Source: Massariosphaeria phaeospora
Lineage: Eukaryota > Ascomycota > Dothideomycetes > Pleosporales
Reading direction: 5' to 3'
DNA: 64,000 bases
Assembly: GCA_011032825.1 (NCBI GenBank)
Contig: JAADJZ010000002.1
Span: forward strand, 372,001-436,000
Part shown: positions 34,134-46,414 of the stretch, in pieces
How positions within the stretch are numbered: position 1 is the stretch's first letter
Layout of the letters: each line of letters starts with the position of its first letter
Program-made: the position numbers and the translations under genes
The notes under the pieces: model-generated
Databases searched by the model: none
What the model saw: the letters and a program-made list of their open reading frames with translations, nothing else
What the model was told of the DNA's origin: nothing

Positions 34134-36803
34134 TCAGCGGTCTCGGTCGAGCTCCTCTCGAGACGGCCTACTTTGCAGACCAGTGGCGCCACGGATAGCG
34201 TCAAAGCCACGCCATATGGTCGTCGAAACAGAAGAGCTGAGCTCCCGAAGAGATGTGCTTAGGTCGAGGGTGCGGTTCTGCGGAATAGGTCGTCCGCTAT
34301 GCTCGTCGTCGTCTGTCCAATTCGCTTCAACATCGGCATCGAGGTCGTCAGCATAGTCGCTGCCTCCTGAAGGTGATATTGGCACAGGGCGGGAGGCGGA
34401 TGGGGAATCGTTCCGCGTCTCAGCTGCTTGGGCTTGCAGGTTGTCGAGATCCTCCGGAAGAAACGCTGAACGCGTCTCTGAGGGCGAAGTGCGGTCGCGG
34501 TAGGACTGTGACAGAGAACGAACCACGTCGCCTTTGCAGATGGGACACGTTCGACGGCGTGTGACAAGCCAAGGTGTACTAATAATCACAGATTAGTAAA
34601 GGCCCATTACATTGACAAGAGTGTATACTAACATGCAATCCGCGTGGAACTCATGACCACATGGTAAGCTCATGACTTTGCTTACGCCATCAACATACTC
34701 TTCCAAGCACACGACGCACTCTTTCTGACGACCGCCGTAGCGACGCCGCCATTTCGCTAGCCCTTCTTCACGCTTCTCTTCCTCGGGTGATCGGGCGTTC
34801 AGTGCGTTCTGTTGGAATGAGGATGATGTTGCTGGCCCCTCAGATGCGGTCCTAGATCGGGGTAGAGAAGGCGAGGAAGTAGGCCGAGATGGGCTGTGTT
34901 GGAGAAGGGGCGTACTAGCGGAAGACGCACCGGGAGTTGCGGAAGCGGTGGAGGTGGTGTCATCGCTTATGGTATGGTACGTACGAACTGGGAGGCGCTC
35001 AACAACAGACTTTGGAGCTCTCCAGCGTCGGCGGCGGATGCGAGATCGAAGGAGGAGAAGAGCGTAGACAACCGTCAGAGTGACCAACGGACTAACGACC
35101 AACACAAGGAGAGTATCGAAGAAAGGACTTGATGACATGTTAGTAGGGGTTAAAGTTACCCAGAGGCCTTCATGCTCGTCAGAATTATCCTCTTCTTCCT
35201 TGTAATAATCGTCCAAGGCTATTCTGCTTAGAGGTGTCGTAGTAGCTCCACCAGCGGGCTTTGCGCCAGTTTGCACAGTAGCGTCATCTCCGCCACCGAG
35301 CCAGTTGCCAAACCATCCTTGGCGCTGTCCGGTGGTAGATTTCGCTTCGTCCTTCGTAGTATCGACCTTGCCGTCTTGCAGGTATTCGCCGCTACCTGGC
35401 AAAACACTGCCACCCTTGACCCCAGTATGAGAAGAGTCCGGGGATATCACACTTTCTTTTGGCGGGGTTATGGTCGCAGTAGACTGAGGTAGAAGGTCAG
35501 GGTCTCGCCAGTCCTGCTCGCCAATTACAAAATCGTCCGTCGCCTGGGTGGAAGCCGGCCGGCTTGACACTGGCTTAGTTCTCATTGGTTTTTGATCATC
35601 GTCCCAGTCTTCAACCTGGAACCAATCCAGGTTTCCACTGCTTGGAGGCCTACGACTATCGTCCGCTGAAGTTGTACCTCTCTGTTTGCCGAGGCCAAGT
35701 GCAGAGAGAAACAAGCGGAACCAGCCCGATTCACCATAGGTGGTAGACTGGTCATCTGTTTCGCCAGGAGCAGTACCCTCGTTGCTGGTTCTAGAGGTCT
35801 GTAACGCTTCAGGTACGGCCTGAGTAGACGCAGGCCGCCCTCCATCATTCTGCTTCTTGCCAGATTTGTCCTGCTTATTGCCGTGTTTCTTGGCAGCTTT
35901 CCCCCGACCCAACTTCGCCACGTCGTCGGGGGACAGATCCTGTATCAGGCCTCCAGAGGGGAGAAGAGACGAAAGCAGATGTGCAGTCGTGTGCGAGGTG
36001 AATATGGCCGGTATGCTGACGTTGGACGTATCCCCATGGGCATACATATGAACCAAGGGCCCGCCCCGAATGTCGTCGCCTACAATCAGCGCCACACCCC
36101 CTCGCCGCTGGGTCCATTTCACTTTCTCCAAGAAGCCGCACCCGCCTCTCTTTAGTAAGACCACTTTGCCCGTGATCTCGGCGCCTTCCTGTAGCGACTG
36201 GATATCGGCGTGTCCAGATGTTTTGTCAACGTGCGACTTGAGGAGTTTGGAAACGCCGAGCGGGAAGTGCAGATGGTCGTCGGTGCCATCGTCTTGCTCT
36301 GAAGTTGTCGAGGGTTTGGCCGTGACTTTGGTCTCCGTCCGCTTCGTGGGTGGTTTGCTTTCTTTCATGTCTGATTTCCCCGAAGCGTCGCTCTTGGAAC
36401 TCGAAGCACCCTTAGTGTGTACAACAAGACTATTGCGGCCGTCTCTCCAGCCCGGCACATCGCTACAGCCCAGCTCGCCCCTCTCCATGGTATCGTCTCC
36501 AAAGTCGCTGCCTATCCATAGCGGGCCACTCAGGCCATTCGTCGGCAGCAGCGGTCCAAATGCTGCTGGTCTGGCGAGGAAAAATGTAGAATTATCGTCG
36601 GTGAGGCTAATGATGGCCGAGGGAGGGAAGAGCGAGCCTGGGGAGGTAAACGAGAAGAGGGCCTTCAAACGGCCCGGCTTCGCTGTTGTGGGAGAATCTT
36701 GCAGCACTGCTTCCTGACGCTGTGAGCCAAACGCAACGTACAACAGCAGCATCAAGGCTACCAGGCTCGAGCCGAGCGCCAGCAGCAGTCGAAGCGGGCG
36801 CAT
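34134..36803 (-). CDS. PA-domain transmembrane RING-H2 ubiquitin ligase
   Basis: Exons complement 36803-34633 and 34578-34134 (intron 34579-34632) give 871 residues. The N-terminus is a signal anchor (LRLLLALGSSLVALMLLLYVAF). A protease-associated domain sits at about 205-280 (GKVVLLKRGGCGFLEKV, SIPAIF). A long Ser/Thr/Asp-rich lumenal region follows, then one membrane span at about 562-585 with a basic stop (RSRIRRRRWR). A cytosolic RING-H2 starts at Cys696: CVVCLEEY, LPCGHEFHADCITPWL, TCPIC (Cys3-His2-Cys3). The intron splits the RING between C and T of DC-I-TPW. This is the PA-TM-RING architecture of endosomal/vacuolar sorting E3 ligases such as RNF13. It faces the aquaporin gene across a shared 1.6 kb upstream region. 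Confidence 0.93.
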
Positions 36804-38437
36804 GATGAAGGTGTGGGAGGCGGTGGAGCGGCCGAGTCGGACGGTTCAGACACAGCAAGATGTGCTGGAGCGTGGGTGGCGTGCGCACATTCGGCAGTGG
36901 CTCGTAGTGGAGTGCTAGGCAGGCCGAGAAGATGCGGGCGGAGACGCAGCGTCGACCTCGGGAGTGCGGCCACGACCACGGCTCGAAGCGCTGGTGACGC
37001 GGTAATGCAGCGCTGGCGTTGGCGGGGCGGTTGGCGGGGAGCGCAGCGGTCGAGCGGCGCACAGCGGAACGCGTAGGGGGAACGGGCAGCCAGGCAGGTG
37101 CAAGAGAGAGAGAGAAATCGCAGTTGGGAGCGCGAGAGTAGCAGGGGCGAGGTGTACTGGTGGTTCGCACTGGCACTGGCAGTCGGCGACAAAGCTTGAG
37201 ATGGCGCGGGCCTGTGAAGCCGGCCGGGTGATGCATCGAAGGCTGTCACTCTGCCAGCTGCTCCCGCCGCCACTGCTGGCTGCCAAGCCGTGAGGTGGCT
37301 GTCGCTCCCCATGCATGAATTCGTGAAATGCCCGAGGATCTGTGGGAGAGGCTATAAATCAGCGAAACAACATCAGATTAATTTGAAACAAATTCGAATC
37401 AGTAATTTACTTAGATAGATACTACTGGGGCTTATTTTTAATGTTGGACGTTGATAAAAGCTAAAGATAGCATGAGGTTGGAAAGACTTGGAATTGATGC
37501 ATGGGGGTGTCTCTGCCCGGGCACCTATTCGTCACGCGCCGGCTTCCACCACGCCCGTTCACACGACCGCGCGACGTGCCATTATTGATGGGACTTCTGG
37601 ATCAGCTGTAGTTGTCGCTCGACTTCGGATCGGGTGGCACGCGTCTCAAGTCCTCCAAGCGTCCCCGTCTCGTCTCTCTTGGAACATGCGCCCGTTCGAG
37701 GTCCTGCCTCAAGCTCATCGTCGACGAATGCGGCCACGATTCCGCAACCAGCCGACATTAACTGGAGGCCATAGCCTGTATATCAGATGCCTGGCCTACT
37801 AGATGGTACGATTGAACTGGTGTGTTGAATAGCGGCACTCGACCCGGTTCTACCACGTCCTGGCACACCGGCCGCCTATGAGACGACATGGCGATAGTAA
37901 TTTGGCCGTGTTATACCCTCACTAACTTGATACTACAATCTGTCTGTGCTTGAACATGTATGTGATTCTTGATCCAAACTGTAGCGTCTTTCGTTTCTTC
38001 CAGGCCCATCGATCGTAGGTACAGCAGTGAGACGCAGCGGACATGCGATGGTTGCGCCTTCCCCCCTCAACACCACCGCGCAACACCGACCGCGGATGGC
38101 CGACCCTACGCGGCAAGCACTGTGGCCGCTCGTTGCCTTTACCATGCTTGCCCGCACGCTCCTGCCCTCTCTCACTCGGCTGCGTCCACCTTAACATCTG
38201 TCCTCAGCCCGCATCTCTTCTTCTTCTTCCTCTCCATTCTCGCATCTCCTCTCCGCAACATACTCTCGGCCATCACCCTATTCTTCTTCTGCATTCGTCT
38301 GTTCTACGTCCTACGTCCTATCCCCTGGCATTCTATTGCCTGGTTTCGCCCTCAAAGCCCACTTGTCTCTCACGCAATCGTCCAACGCCACCTCGGCCAC
38401 GTATTAGTACCGTCCAGTCTCCCTCAACTCTACCAGA
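36804..38437. promoter_or_regulatory. Divergent promoter region of the RING ligase and aquaporin genes
   Basis: 1.6 kb between two outward-facing genes. The aquaporin side ends in a C/T-rich leader (38200-38400). An open frame at 37969-38505 starts without ATG and runs into the aquaporin CDS in another frame, so it is not counted. An AT-rich block lies at 37370-37470. Confidence 0.5.
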
Positions 38438-39841
38438 ATGAACAACATCAGCCGCCCGGCCGAGGAATTCGTGGTTCTGCCCGGTATGAAGCCGACGTAC
38501 ACTAGCGATCCCCGGCGTCAGGGGGAGAAACGGATGCCAGGATGCGGATGGCTTCCCAACAGAGTCCGCTACATGGTCGTGTCCATGTTGGGAGAGTTTG
38601 TCGGCACTTTCTTGTTCCTGTTCTTCGCCTTCGCTGCCACGCAGGTTGCAAACAATCTCCACACTCCCGGTAGAAATGACTTCTTACCGGACACGTCGAG
38701 GCTCCTCTACATCGCACTGGCATTCGGCTTCTCTCTGGCAGTCAACGTCTGGGTCTTCTTCCGCATCAGCGGTGGTCTGTTCAATCCTGCCGTAAGTGAG
38801 CCATAGGTCCACACCTTGTCTTCCACTAACAACCTCGTTTCAGGTGACTGTCGCCCTGGCTTTAGTCGGAGCTGTCGGCTGGCTCAAAGCTGGTTTGCTC
38901 ATCATCTCGCAGATTCTGGGAGCCATAGCCGCTGCTGGGCTCGCCTCAGGTCTGTTCCCTAGCAGGCTCGCCGTCCGCACAACGCTACATCCGACCTGTT
39001 CAGCTACACGGGGCCTGTTCATCGAAATGTTCCTGACCGCGTTATTGATCTTCACCATCTTCATGTTGGCAGCTGAGAAACACAAAGCCACCTTCCTCGC
39101 ACCTATCGGGATTGGGCTGGCTCTGTTCGTTGCTGAGTTGGCTGGTGAGTGCTATCTACCTCTGAGGCTTGCCTCCTGCTAATCCCTCCAGGCGTGTACT
39201 GGACTGGTGGCTCTCTGAACCCGGCTCGTTCCTTCGGCCCGGACGTTGTTCTCGGCAAATTCGATCGCTATCACTGGATCTACTGGATTGGTCCTCTGCT
39301 CGGTGCGCTCCTTGCCGTTCTGTTCTACCGCTTGATCAAGCTCCTCGAGTACGAAACCGCCAATCCAGGTGCCGACGGTGATGGCCACGAAGCTCGATAC
39401 GCTGAATCAGCCCCTGATACTCCTCGGCGCACAAGTAAGTTTCAAATCTTCTGTTGACGTAGGCACGTTTACTTACGCTAATCTAATAGTGGTCTAGCCC
39501 AGCACACTGATGGCACTGATGATACTGCGTTCCTGCCTCCGAACCGCCCTATCAACGGACCTTTGCCTTCGCGTTCGTCAAGTTGGTCTCGTTATACTAC
39601 CGCCAATGTGGGAACTGGTGTCGGATCTCTCCCAGCCCATCCTCTACCAACTTTGCAACACGGCAGCGACGGCCACTACTCGGAACGTTCACCAATAGAC
39701 CATCCTAACGATCGACCCCGCGCCCAACACCGTCGCAGTTCCTTGTCATCGCGATCGCAATATGAGATAGCATCTGAACATAGTTATCGCAGTGGACCGA
39801 GCACAGAGTCAGGGTCGTCGGGCAACAGCTCTAGCACCTGA
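38438..39841 (+). CDS. Aquaporin (MIP family)
   Basis: Exons 38438-38791, 38844-39144, 39192-39434 and 39498-39841 give 413 residues. Six hydrophobic spans and two NPA half-helices are visible: SGGLFNPAVTVAL (NPA 116-118) and GGSLNPARSFGPD (NPA 228-230). The NPARSFGPD form with a short final loop resembles classical water-conducting fungal aquaporins rather than Fps1-type glycerol facilitators. The N-terminus is about 50 residues of cytosolic sequence, and the last 130 residues form a Ser/Arg/His-rich cytosolic tail (HRRSSLSSRSQYE) that could carry phosphorylation sites. The last junction is placed at GGTCTAG, which restores the open frame, rather than at the first TAG seven bases earlier. 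Confidence 0.93.
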
Positions 39842-40392
39842 CATGAGGAACCGTCTACAGGACCGGATTGTACGGACGGCATCTTTTATTGGCCATTTTG
39901 TTGGCTTCCTCATGCAATACTCCGGGCTTGTTTCTGCCCTTGATGGCGGGGACAAGTACACAGCAGGATGGCTATCAGACTGAATCTCCTCTCTTCACAG
40001 GCGTCCATGACTTTGTATGAAGAGCTGGAGGGGAACTATGGGGGCGTCACAGGGGATTCATAGTTTGCCGAATACTTATTTTATTCTTGCAACCTCTTTC
40101 GTGTTCTGCTTCCCTTTTTACGACGCGCACCAGAGTGTCTCTTTAGACCACCTTCACACATTCCACTTGGCATTCCCCGTCCTCCACGGGCCTGCTCAAC
40201 ATGCGAGTAAGCACGGCCTACTGAAGCAATATCGACCATATAAGTAATCCTCTTGACACTATAGCCGATTTCAGCAACAGGGAAACAGTCTGCCTTTATC
40301 TTTACAAAGCCCTGTTGTATATAACATACTGGGTGATGTCTATTACAAGTAGTGTTGGAGTACAACAACAAGGACTAGTAAGTAGGTTCGGT
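39842..40392. other. Intergenic between convergent genes, with repeat 1 copy B
   Basis: 3' flanks of the aquaporin and the SGNH hydrolase. Holds a short copy of dispersed repeat 1 at 40297-40344. Confidence 0.65.
40297..40344. repeat. Dispersed repeat 1, copy B (core only)
   Basis: TTTACAAAGCCCTGTTGTAT followed by a CATACTGG and GATGTC core; matches copies A and C over about 45 nt. Confidence 0.6.
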
Positions 40393-41920
40393 TCACGCCT
40401 TAAAGATCTCCAAGGGCAGCGCCTCCGCCATGGCTTTGAACCCCGCCGCATTCGGATGCAAATGATCGCCACCATCATACTTTGCATCCAACTGCCCCGG
40501 CGTCGTCTTGCTCTCCAAAACCCCCCCAAAATCAACAACATGATCAAACGTCCCACTCTCCAAAATCCACCTATTCACCCTCTGCCGCGTGGCCTCCCGA
40601 TTCCTATCGCTGTAGCTCTGACCCTGGCCCCCAAACGGCGTGATCGTCGCCCCAATCGTCACCAAGCCCGCGGCCTGGGCGTCTTTGGCGATGGTCGTGA
40701 AGGCCCGGATTAGCGCGTCGCCGACGGCGGACTGTGCGGAGGAAGAGGTTGCTGAGGTGCCGATGTCGTTGACGCCGGAGAAGAGCAGCACCCATTGTGC
40801 GCCGGGTTGCGTCAGCGCGTCGCGCTGGTAGCGCGAGAGGAGGGAGGGGCCGAGCCCGTCTTGCAGGACGCGGTTGCCGCCTGCGGCTTGGTTGGCGAGG
40901 GCGATGGTGGTGAGGTTGGAGGTGAGGAGGCGGGTGAGGAGGAGGTCGGGCCAGCTAAGAGGGGGGCTGGTTAGGGTTGAGTGGGTGGGAAAGGGGGTTG
41001 GAGGAGAGAGAGAGAGAGTGAAGAAAGGGGTTAAGGGGTAGGTGGAGTGTGTAGGTAGTTACCGGTTGTTTTTGTTGTCGTCGCTGCCGCGGCCGTCGGT
41101 TATGCTGTCGCCGAGGATGATGAGGGAGCGGGTAGCTGTGGGGACGTAGGCGTGCACGGCACTGACGAAATACCTGTTCACGACCAAGCAAGTCAGCCGT
41201 CAGCAAAAAAGTCTCCCATCCCATCACCACCAACTGCCCTTACTTCCCTGCCAGCTATCGACCCAGACCCGCCACGACACGTCATGAGAACCGCACATGC
41301 ACATACCAATGCACACTCGCCGTCCCCGCAAACGCCGTCGCATTCACCTTCTCGCCCGCTACAAACCAGCTCGTCGTCCTGCTCCCCGGATGCCCCGTAA
41401 TGCTGGCCCCGCTCTGCCCCGCCTGGCTATACAAGCTAACCGCCACATTCGTCTGCGCCTTGACCTCAAACGCCACCGCATCGCTCACCACCACTTTGCC
41501 GCGCGGCACCACGAAACTGGCCGCCCCGTCCACGGTGATGGCAGCCAGCGGCGCGGCCTGAATACTGCTCGTGCCGGCCACATTGCCCGCGGCGAGCCCG
41601 AGCGATGCCGCCGTGATGGGCAGGTCCGACGGGCCGAAGAGGTTCGAGATAGCGATGCGGAGGCGTGGGGTGCGGGCTGTGATGAGCAGGGTTTGGCGCA
41701 AAGTGGCGGCGCGGAGGACGGCTGGTGAGGAGAAGGGCGAGGGCGGCATGTTGGCGGGCTCAACGAGTTGCGGCATAGAGGTCCAGGCTGTGGTCCAGTG
41801 GAAGAAGGGGTCGTCATCTTTGAGTTGGCGGGGGGAGAGGGCGAGGGCGTGGGTTGGGGGTGTGAGGACGACGGTGAGGAGGGTTGCGAGCGCGGCGGAG
41901 AAGAGGGTGGGTGGGAACAT
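40393..41920 (-). CDS. Secreted SGNH/GDSL hydrolase (XynE-like esterase)
   Basis: Exons complement 41920-41307, 41173-41063 and 40954-40393 (introns 41174-41306 and 40955-41062) give 428 residues. A signal peptide (FSAALATLLTVVLTPPTHALA) is followed by a roughly 180-residue beta-rich N-terminal domain with an HWTTAWTSMPQLVEP start. The SGNH domain follows: block I IILGDSITDGRGSD (Ser228), block II AAGGNR, block III GVNDIG, block V DHLHPN (Asp405 and His408). Such proteins are secreted carbohydrate or lipid esterases; the substrate is not evident. All four SGNH blocks and the catalytic residues are present, so it should be active. Third positions are strongly C/G-biased. Confidence 0.92.
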
Positions 41921-43144
41921 GTTGACTGATTGATTGGGTTGTAGCTATCTATCTATATGCATGAAAGATGGATAGACGGACACGGAGACAAGCGTTTTCT
42001 TCTGCGATTGCAAAGCGCGGCCATGGCGTATTTGAAGCGACGCCATTTATGTGATTGTGCTTCATTTGGAGAGTGGGACGGTGGAATACCCGCGGAAAGC
42101 ACGACGCTCAATATACAGCACTGCTGGATGATATAGAGTAGAAAGGAAATCGAGAGTAGATAGCCGTGGTGCGATGGTGCTAGTGTCTGCGGAATAGATT
42201 AATAGCGCGGGGTATATTACGATCTGCTTTCGACGGGATGTGGGGAGATGGCTAGGTTCCGCTGGTCCCCTTGGGGTTTATATCCGGGTGGATAAGGGGA
42301 TATGAACGGCGCAGGTTGGTTCATGGTTGGGGAGATTTAGGTGGGATGGCATCGAAGATGGTCCTTGAGATAGTTGGAGTAGGTGTTGAGAAGGGAAGCA
42401 GAGGGCTGAGTACATGCTTCGGTGTGGAGACTAATGGGTGAAGGAGAGCAGGGATGGTAATGTGATTCGAAGTTTTGAGAGAGAGAAGATAGAGATGTTG
42501 TGGGGGATGCAAAGTGCGTAGTGACTGTTCTCTTATCGATAAGCCCGTCTTTCGGGCCTCTTCGTCATCCCTCAATGTCGTCCATCTGTGTGCCATGCAT
42601 CTATAAGCTTGAACACACTAGCCAGTACACCTCCGTATCGTCACCACAGCTCATAATCTCAGTATCCAACGTCATCGCAATCCGTCTATAATCACACCGC
42701 TCTCCATGCTTCAGAGAATCCGAGGATGAAAATGCTGCCTCGATTGACACCACTTGAGGCAGTCGTAGGTGGTGTTAAAGTTACGAGGTTATTGAGAGCG
42801 TGCATTTGCGCGATCTATGGATACTCTGCTGATGCAGAGGCGCAGCGGAGGAGGAATCCGAGAAACTACAATAGCGACTCTCCGGCACGGCACAGGTATT
42901 AAACTGCAATGTTGGAATTATACCAAGAAGGGACATTCGAAAGCCAGTGTCCAGAGCGTTCACGCTATTGGTTGTGTTGTAAAAGAAGTTGTGAGAGAAT
43001 CCCGTTATCCAAAAGAGTATCGTCTTCCATGCAAGATGTAGAAATGTTCCGCCACACCGACGAAACTCCAAACGCCGAGAAGTGAACATCGAGGCTCCTG
43101 ACCATGCACCATACCGTGAATTTCCTCCCTCGCTCCCTTCCCCC
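41921..43144. other. Intergenic, SGNH hydrolase promoter and primase 3' flank
   Basis: No gene recognised. A 133-codon minus-strand frame (42781-43182) overlaps the primase end and has no conserved features. Confidence 0.55.
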
Positions 43145-44772
43145 CTACTCCTCCATCTTATCCCCGCCAACCACGCCAGCATTCCCCTCGCCTAGATGCT
43201 TCAGCAGCCAACTGCGCTTAAAATACGTATTGGGATGCACAATAGTATCCAAATCCGTCGCACTCCAGCTGCCATCATCCCTAACCTTCTTGATCTCCTT
43301 CTTATGCGCATGTTCGAACACGCGGTTGCACGCGACATGGTAGCGCTTCTTCGCGACGTCCTCCTTGACCGTCTTGAGCACGTCGCGGTCGGCGACGCCC
43401 GTGCGCTGCAGCATGGCAATGAGCGGCTCGACCGAGTCCTGCGTAAGCGTGCGGTACGGGCAGCCGTGGGCCTGGCCCGTGCCGGGCAGCGCCTCGGTGA
43501 GCAGCTTCTGGCACGAGTAGGGCGTGTAGCCGCGGCCGCGGCGGTTGGCGTCGCCGCCCACGTCGCCGTACGAGTGGCGCACGTTGTAGCGGTATTCCTT
43601 CTGGAACTTCTCGTCGGTGATGAGCTTGAAGGAGCGGCGCCAGAAGACGATGCACTCGTCGAGACTGAGCCCGATGCCTTTGAGGAACAGCGTGTATTGC
43701 AGCCGGCCGTAGTGCTTCAGGTGCGAGTTGGCGCGCAGCGTCATGTGTAGGTTGCGCATGCAGAGGGGGAAGTTTTGCGTGAGCGAGTCGATTGCGTTGG
43801 CGTTGATGGCGGAGAGGCCGTCGATTTCGGCGTCAGAGGACGAGTATGCGGCGTCGGGGGCGGTGAACGATTGGGAGAGGTGGGCAAGGATTGGCGCGAG
43901 GCGGTCGTCTTCGTCTAACCGAGGTAGAGCGCGGGCAGTCAACTGAAGACTCTGTCAGTTCTGTTCTTTACGTTTCTTAGCAGGGGACCTACCTCCAATG
44001 CTTCGTCTAACCGTCTCGTGAACTCTGCCACCACTAGACTCATTTGCTCCCGCTGGGGCACATATGCCTTGCCCCTTTTCAGAAACACTTTCCTCTGTTC
44101 TACCAATTCTGGAACCCTCTCCCAATCAACTTTAAACCACTCCTGTTCGTCACCCTTTTTCGATCCGCCGGCCGCTGCTAGCTCGTCGCGGAACTCGCGC
44201 TTCTCGGCATTGCCCACCTCTTCCCACTCAAGCTTCAGGCTGCTGACGAAGTCTCTCCTCTCCAAAAGATCGTCGTCCTTGAATCGCAGTCGGAAGAGCA
44301 TTGTCTCTAAGCGAGAGAATCGCCTGCGGAGATCTTCCGTCGCGGAGAAGGCGAGACGAAGTATAAAGTGCGAGTAGTGGTCTTTTTTCCTCTCCTCTTG
44401 AAGTGACTGGCTACGGGACGAGTTCGAGCGGAGGGGCAGGTATTTGTTCAGAATGCTGGTCATGTATTCGGCAGTCTCTTCGGGAGAGCGGTTGCGGAAA
44501 CCGCATGCTTCGAGTTCAGAGAGGACTAAGCATTATATTAGACGATTGATATTTCCAGAACTGTATGCGCGCGGTAACATACCTTTTAGTCTGTTAATTG
44601 CCCATGTCTCGAACTCTTCCAGCGTGATCTCGGCCGTTGGGGGTAAAACGTAGTAGTTGAGGCGGTGCTCATAATCCTGTTGCTGGAACTCCGCCTTCGC
44701 GAATTGCCTCTTCTTGTAATTGATGTCTGCACGACGCTTTGGGTCGACTCGAGAATAATCATGGCGGATCAT
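43145..44772 (-). CDS. PRI2: DNA primase large subunit
   Basis: Exons complement 44772-44583, 44525-43993 and 43942-43145 (introns 44526-44582 and 43943-43992) give 506 residues. It begins MIRHDYSRVDPKRRADINYKKRQF. The C-terminal half carries the [4Fe-4S] domain with the four expected cysteines at about 302 (NFPLCMRNLH), 385 (PYSCQKLL), 402 (HGCPYRTL) and 446 (HVACNRVF), plus the YGRLQYTLFLKGIGLSLDEC stretch. The subunit pairs with Pri1 in DNA polymerase alpha-primase and is needed to start RNA primers at replication origins and Okazaki fragments. An exact ACGCGT box lies 67 nt upstream of the ATG, fitting G1/S control by MBF. Confidence 0.96.
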
Positions 44773-44838
44773 GATGTGATGGTGATGTTTTGTGGCTGCT
44801 GTTCAGTTGTTTGTACGTTAAAGTGGAACGCGAGTGAG

Positions 44839-44844
44839 ACGCGT
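44839..44844. promoter_or_regulatory. MluI cell-cycle box (ACGCGT) in the primase promoter
   Basis: ACGCGT 67 nt upstream of the PRI2 start codon. MBF (Mbp1/Swi6, or Cdc10 complexes in fission yeast) binds this motif in replication genes, primase genes among them. Confidence 0.55.
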
Positions 44845-45014
44845 ACAGCGGGCGCTATGACCACCACCGTGTCGTTAGCGCGCCGTTACTAAGCTTATAT
44901 GTGTTAAGCGCGTAACTGGTTTCTTTCAATCATCTACGGAGTAATTATCTTGTTCTATCGATTGATTGAAGACATGAGTTATCTGCTACGGGATCTTGTT
45001 TCGATAGACACCCC

Positions 45015-46184
45015 TCACATGAGCAGATCGCCAAGGGAGTTTACATAGGCCATTGGCTTCGTAGGAGCATCTTCCGCGAGGAACTCCTCCTTCTTGCTGA
45101 CCCCAGTCAACACTGCCAGTGTTCCTCCCAGTTTCCCGTCAATTCCAAATTGAATGTCCGTGTTGAGCCTGTCTCCAATCATGCATGCCCTGCTCCGGTC
45201 GAACTGGAACTTGCCCTCGACAGCGTCCATCATCGCCTGGCTTGGCTTGCCCAGAGACAGCGGCTCCTTTCCTATAGCCTTGGTCAGTCCAGCTCCGGAA
45301 GCACCAGCACCGGGGAACAGAGAATGCGCATTGGGGAGCGTGCTGTCGATGTTTGTCGCAAGGTACACCGCGCCGCGCTGAAGGTACTGGAACGCTGTGG
45401 CCATTTTCAGATAGTTCAAGTGAAAGTCCAGTCCAGTGAGCACGACTCCCACGTCGGGATCCAAAGCCGACCCGTTCGCAAGGTTTGTGAAGTCTTCCGG
45501 TTCGATGTCACGGCGGAAAGCTGCATCTGTGCCACCGATGTAGAGTACGCCTTCTGCGTCGAGCTCTTGTTCCACACCACTCTCTCCAAGCACGAACACC
45601 TTGTTCTTCGGGGCTGGGAGCTTGAGGATTCGAGCGATGTATACGGCGGCGCTGTACGAGGAACCGAACACTTCTTCCTGGACTCGGGTTAACTGGCGTA
45701 TAACATCGGTGGTGTCTAGAAAACGCACAACTTCTGCAGGTATTCCTAGTTTGTCGAACTTCTTTTTGTAGTCGGCTCGCGACTTGGTACTATTGTTTGT
45801 CACGAAGACAAGCTGTTTGCCTATACCAAGTGAGATTGTGTCTATATCCCCGCTCCTGAGAGCTCACCTTTCTTTCTCAACATCTCGATTGTCTCGGGAA
45901 CGTTTGGGAAAAGATGGTCTCCGGACCAGAGGACGCCTATCCTTCATCCTCATCAGTGATATGACGTTGATAACTCGGATGCGCAAGATAGGTCCCGTCG
46001 GGCTAGTCGTTTATCATGCTCCCACTAGAATAGAGTGTCACACACCATCGCAATCAAATAGAAACACCTGTGCGCATGTCGTCAGTACTTGGATGCTGGA
46101 GGGGCCGTGGAGACTTGCGTCAAATCTCGACAGAAATTCCTCGATGGCCGCCGTGTCGCCTGTCAAATACTTAGGCTGCGGCAT
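45015..46184 (-). CDS. PHO13: HAD-type 4-nitrophenylphosphatase / phosphoglycolate phosphatase
   Basis: Exons complement 46184-46046, 45936-45868 and 45820-45015 (introns 45937-46045 and 45821-45867) give 337 residues. HAD motifs: I FLFDCDGVLW (nucleophile Asp44, Asp46), II VFVTNNSTKSR, III the lysine near SLGKPS, IV MIGDRLNTDIQFG. The first intron cuts motif I just after DCD. PHO13/PGP enzymes remove toxic side products such as 2-phosphoglycolate and 4-phosphoerythronate in the cytosol, so this is a metabolite-repair enzyme. The ATG at 46184 (MPQPKYLTGD) is the first in-frame ATG; a longer open frame upstream has only GTG. Confidence 0.95.
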
Positions 46185-46414
46185 TCTCGGCAACCTGCAA
46201 GAATTGCCAATGTTGAAGCAGTAGATAATCACAGAGTAAGACGAGGAGCTGGCTGCTAGGTATTGTTTTTGGCGGGGTGTCTAGCTTGGCGCGGCATAGG
46301 AGGGGCAGGACCGTACCCCAACCAACCCTCCGAGCAAACAGCCAATGTAGCCGCATGCTACGCGGTATTTCTATCTACGTGACTCAAACTACCTCACAGT
46401 TTTCGAGGTCCCAA

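Noticed and set aside
42781..43182. 133-codon minus-strand ATG frame downstream of the primase
   Set aside because: Overlaps the primase stop region in another frame and has no conserved features; most likely 3' untranslated sequence.
43196..43750. 184-codon plus-strand frame
   Set aside because: Antisense to the Fe-S domain exon of the primase, which is clearly the real gene.
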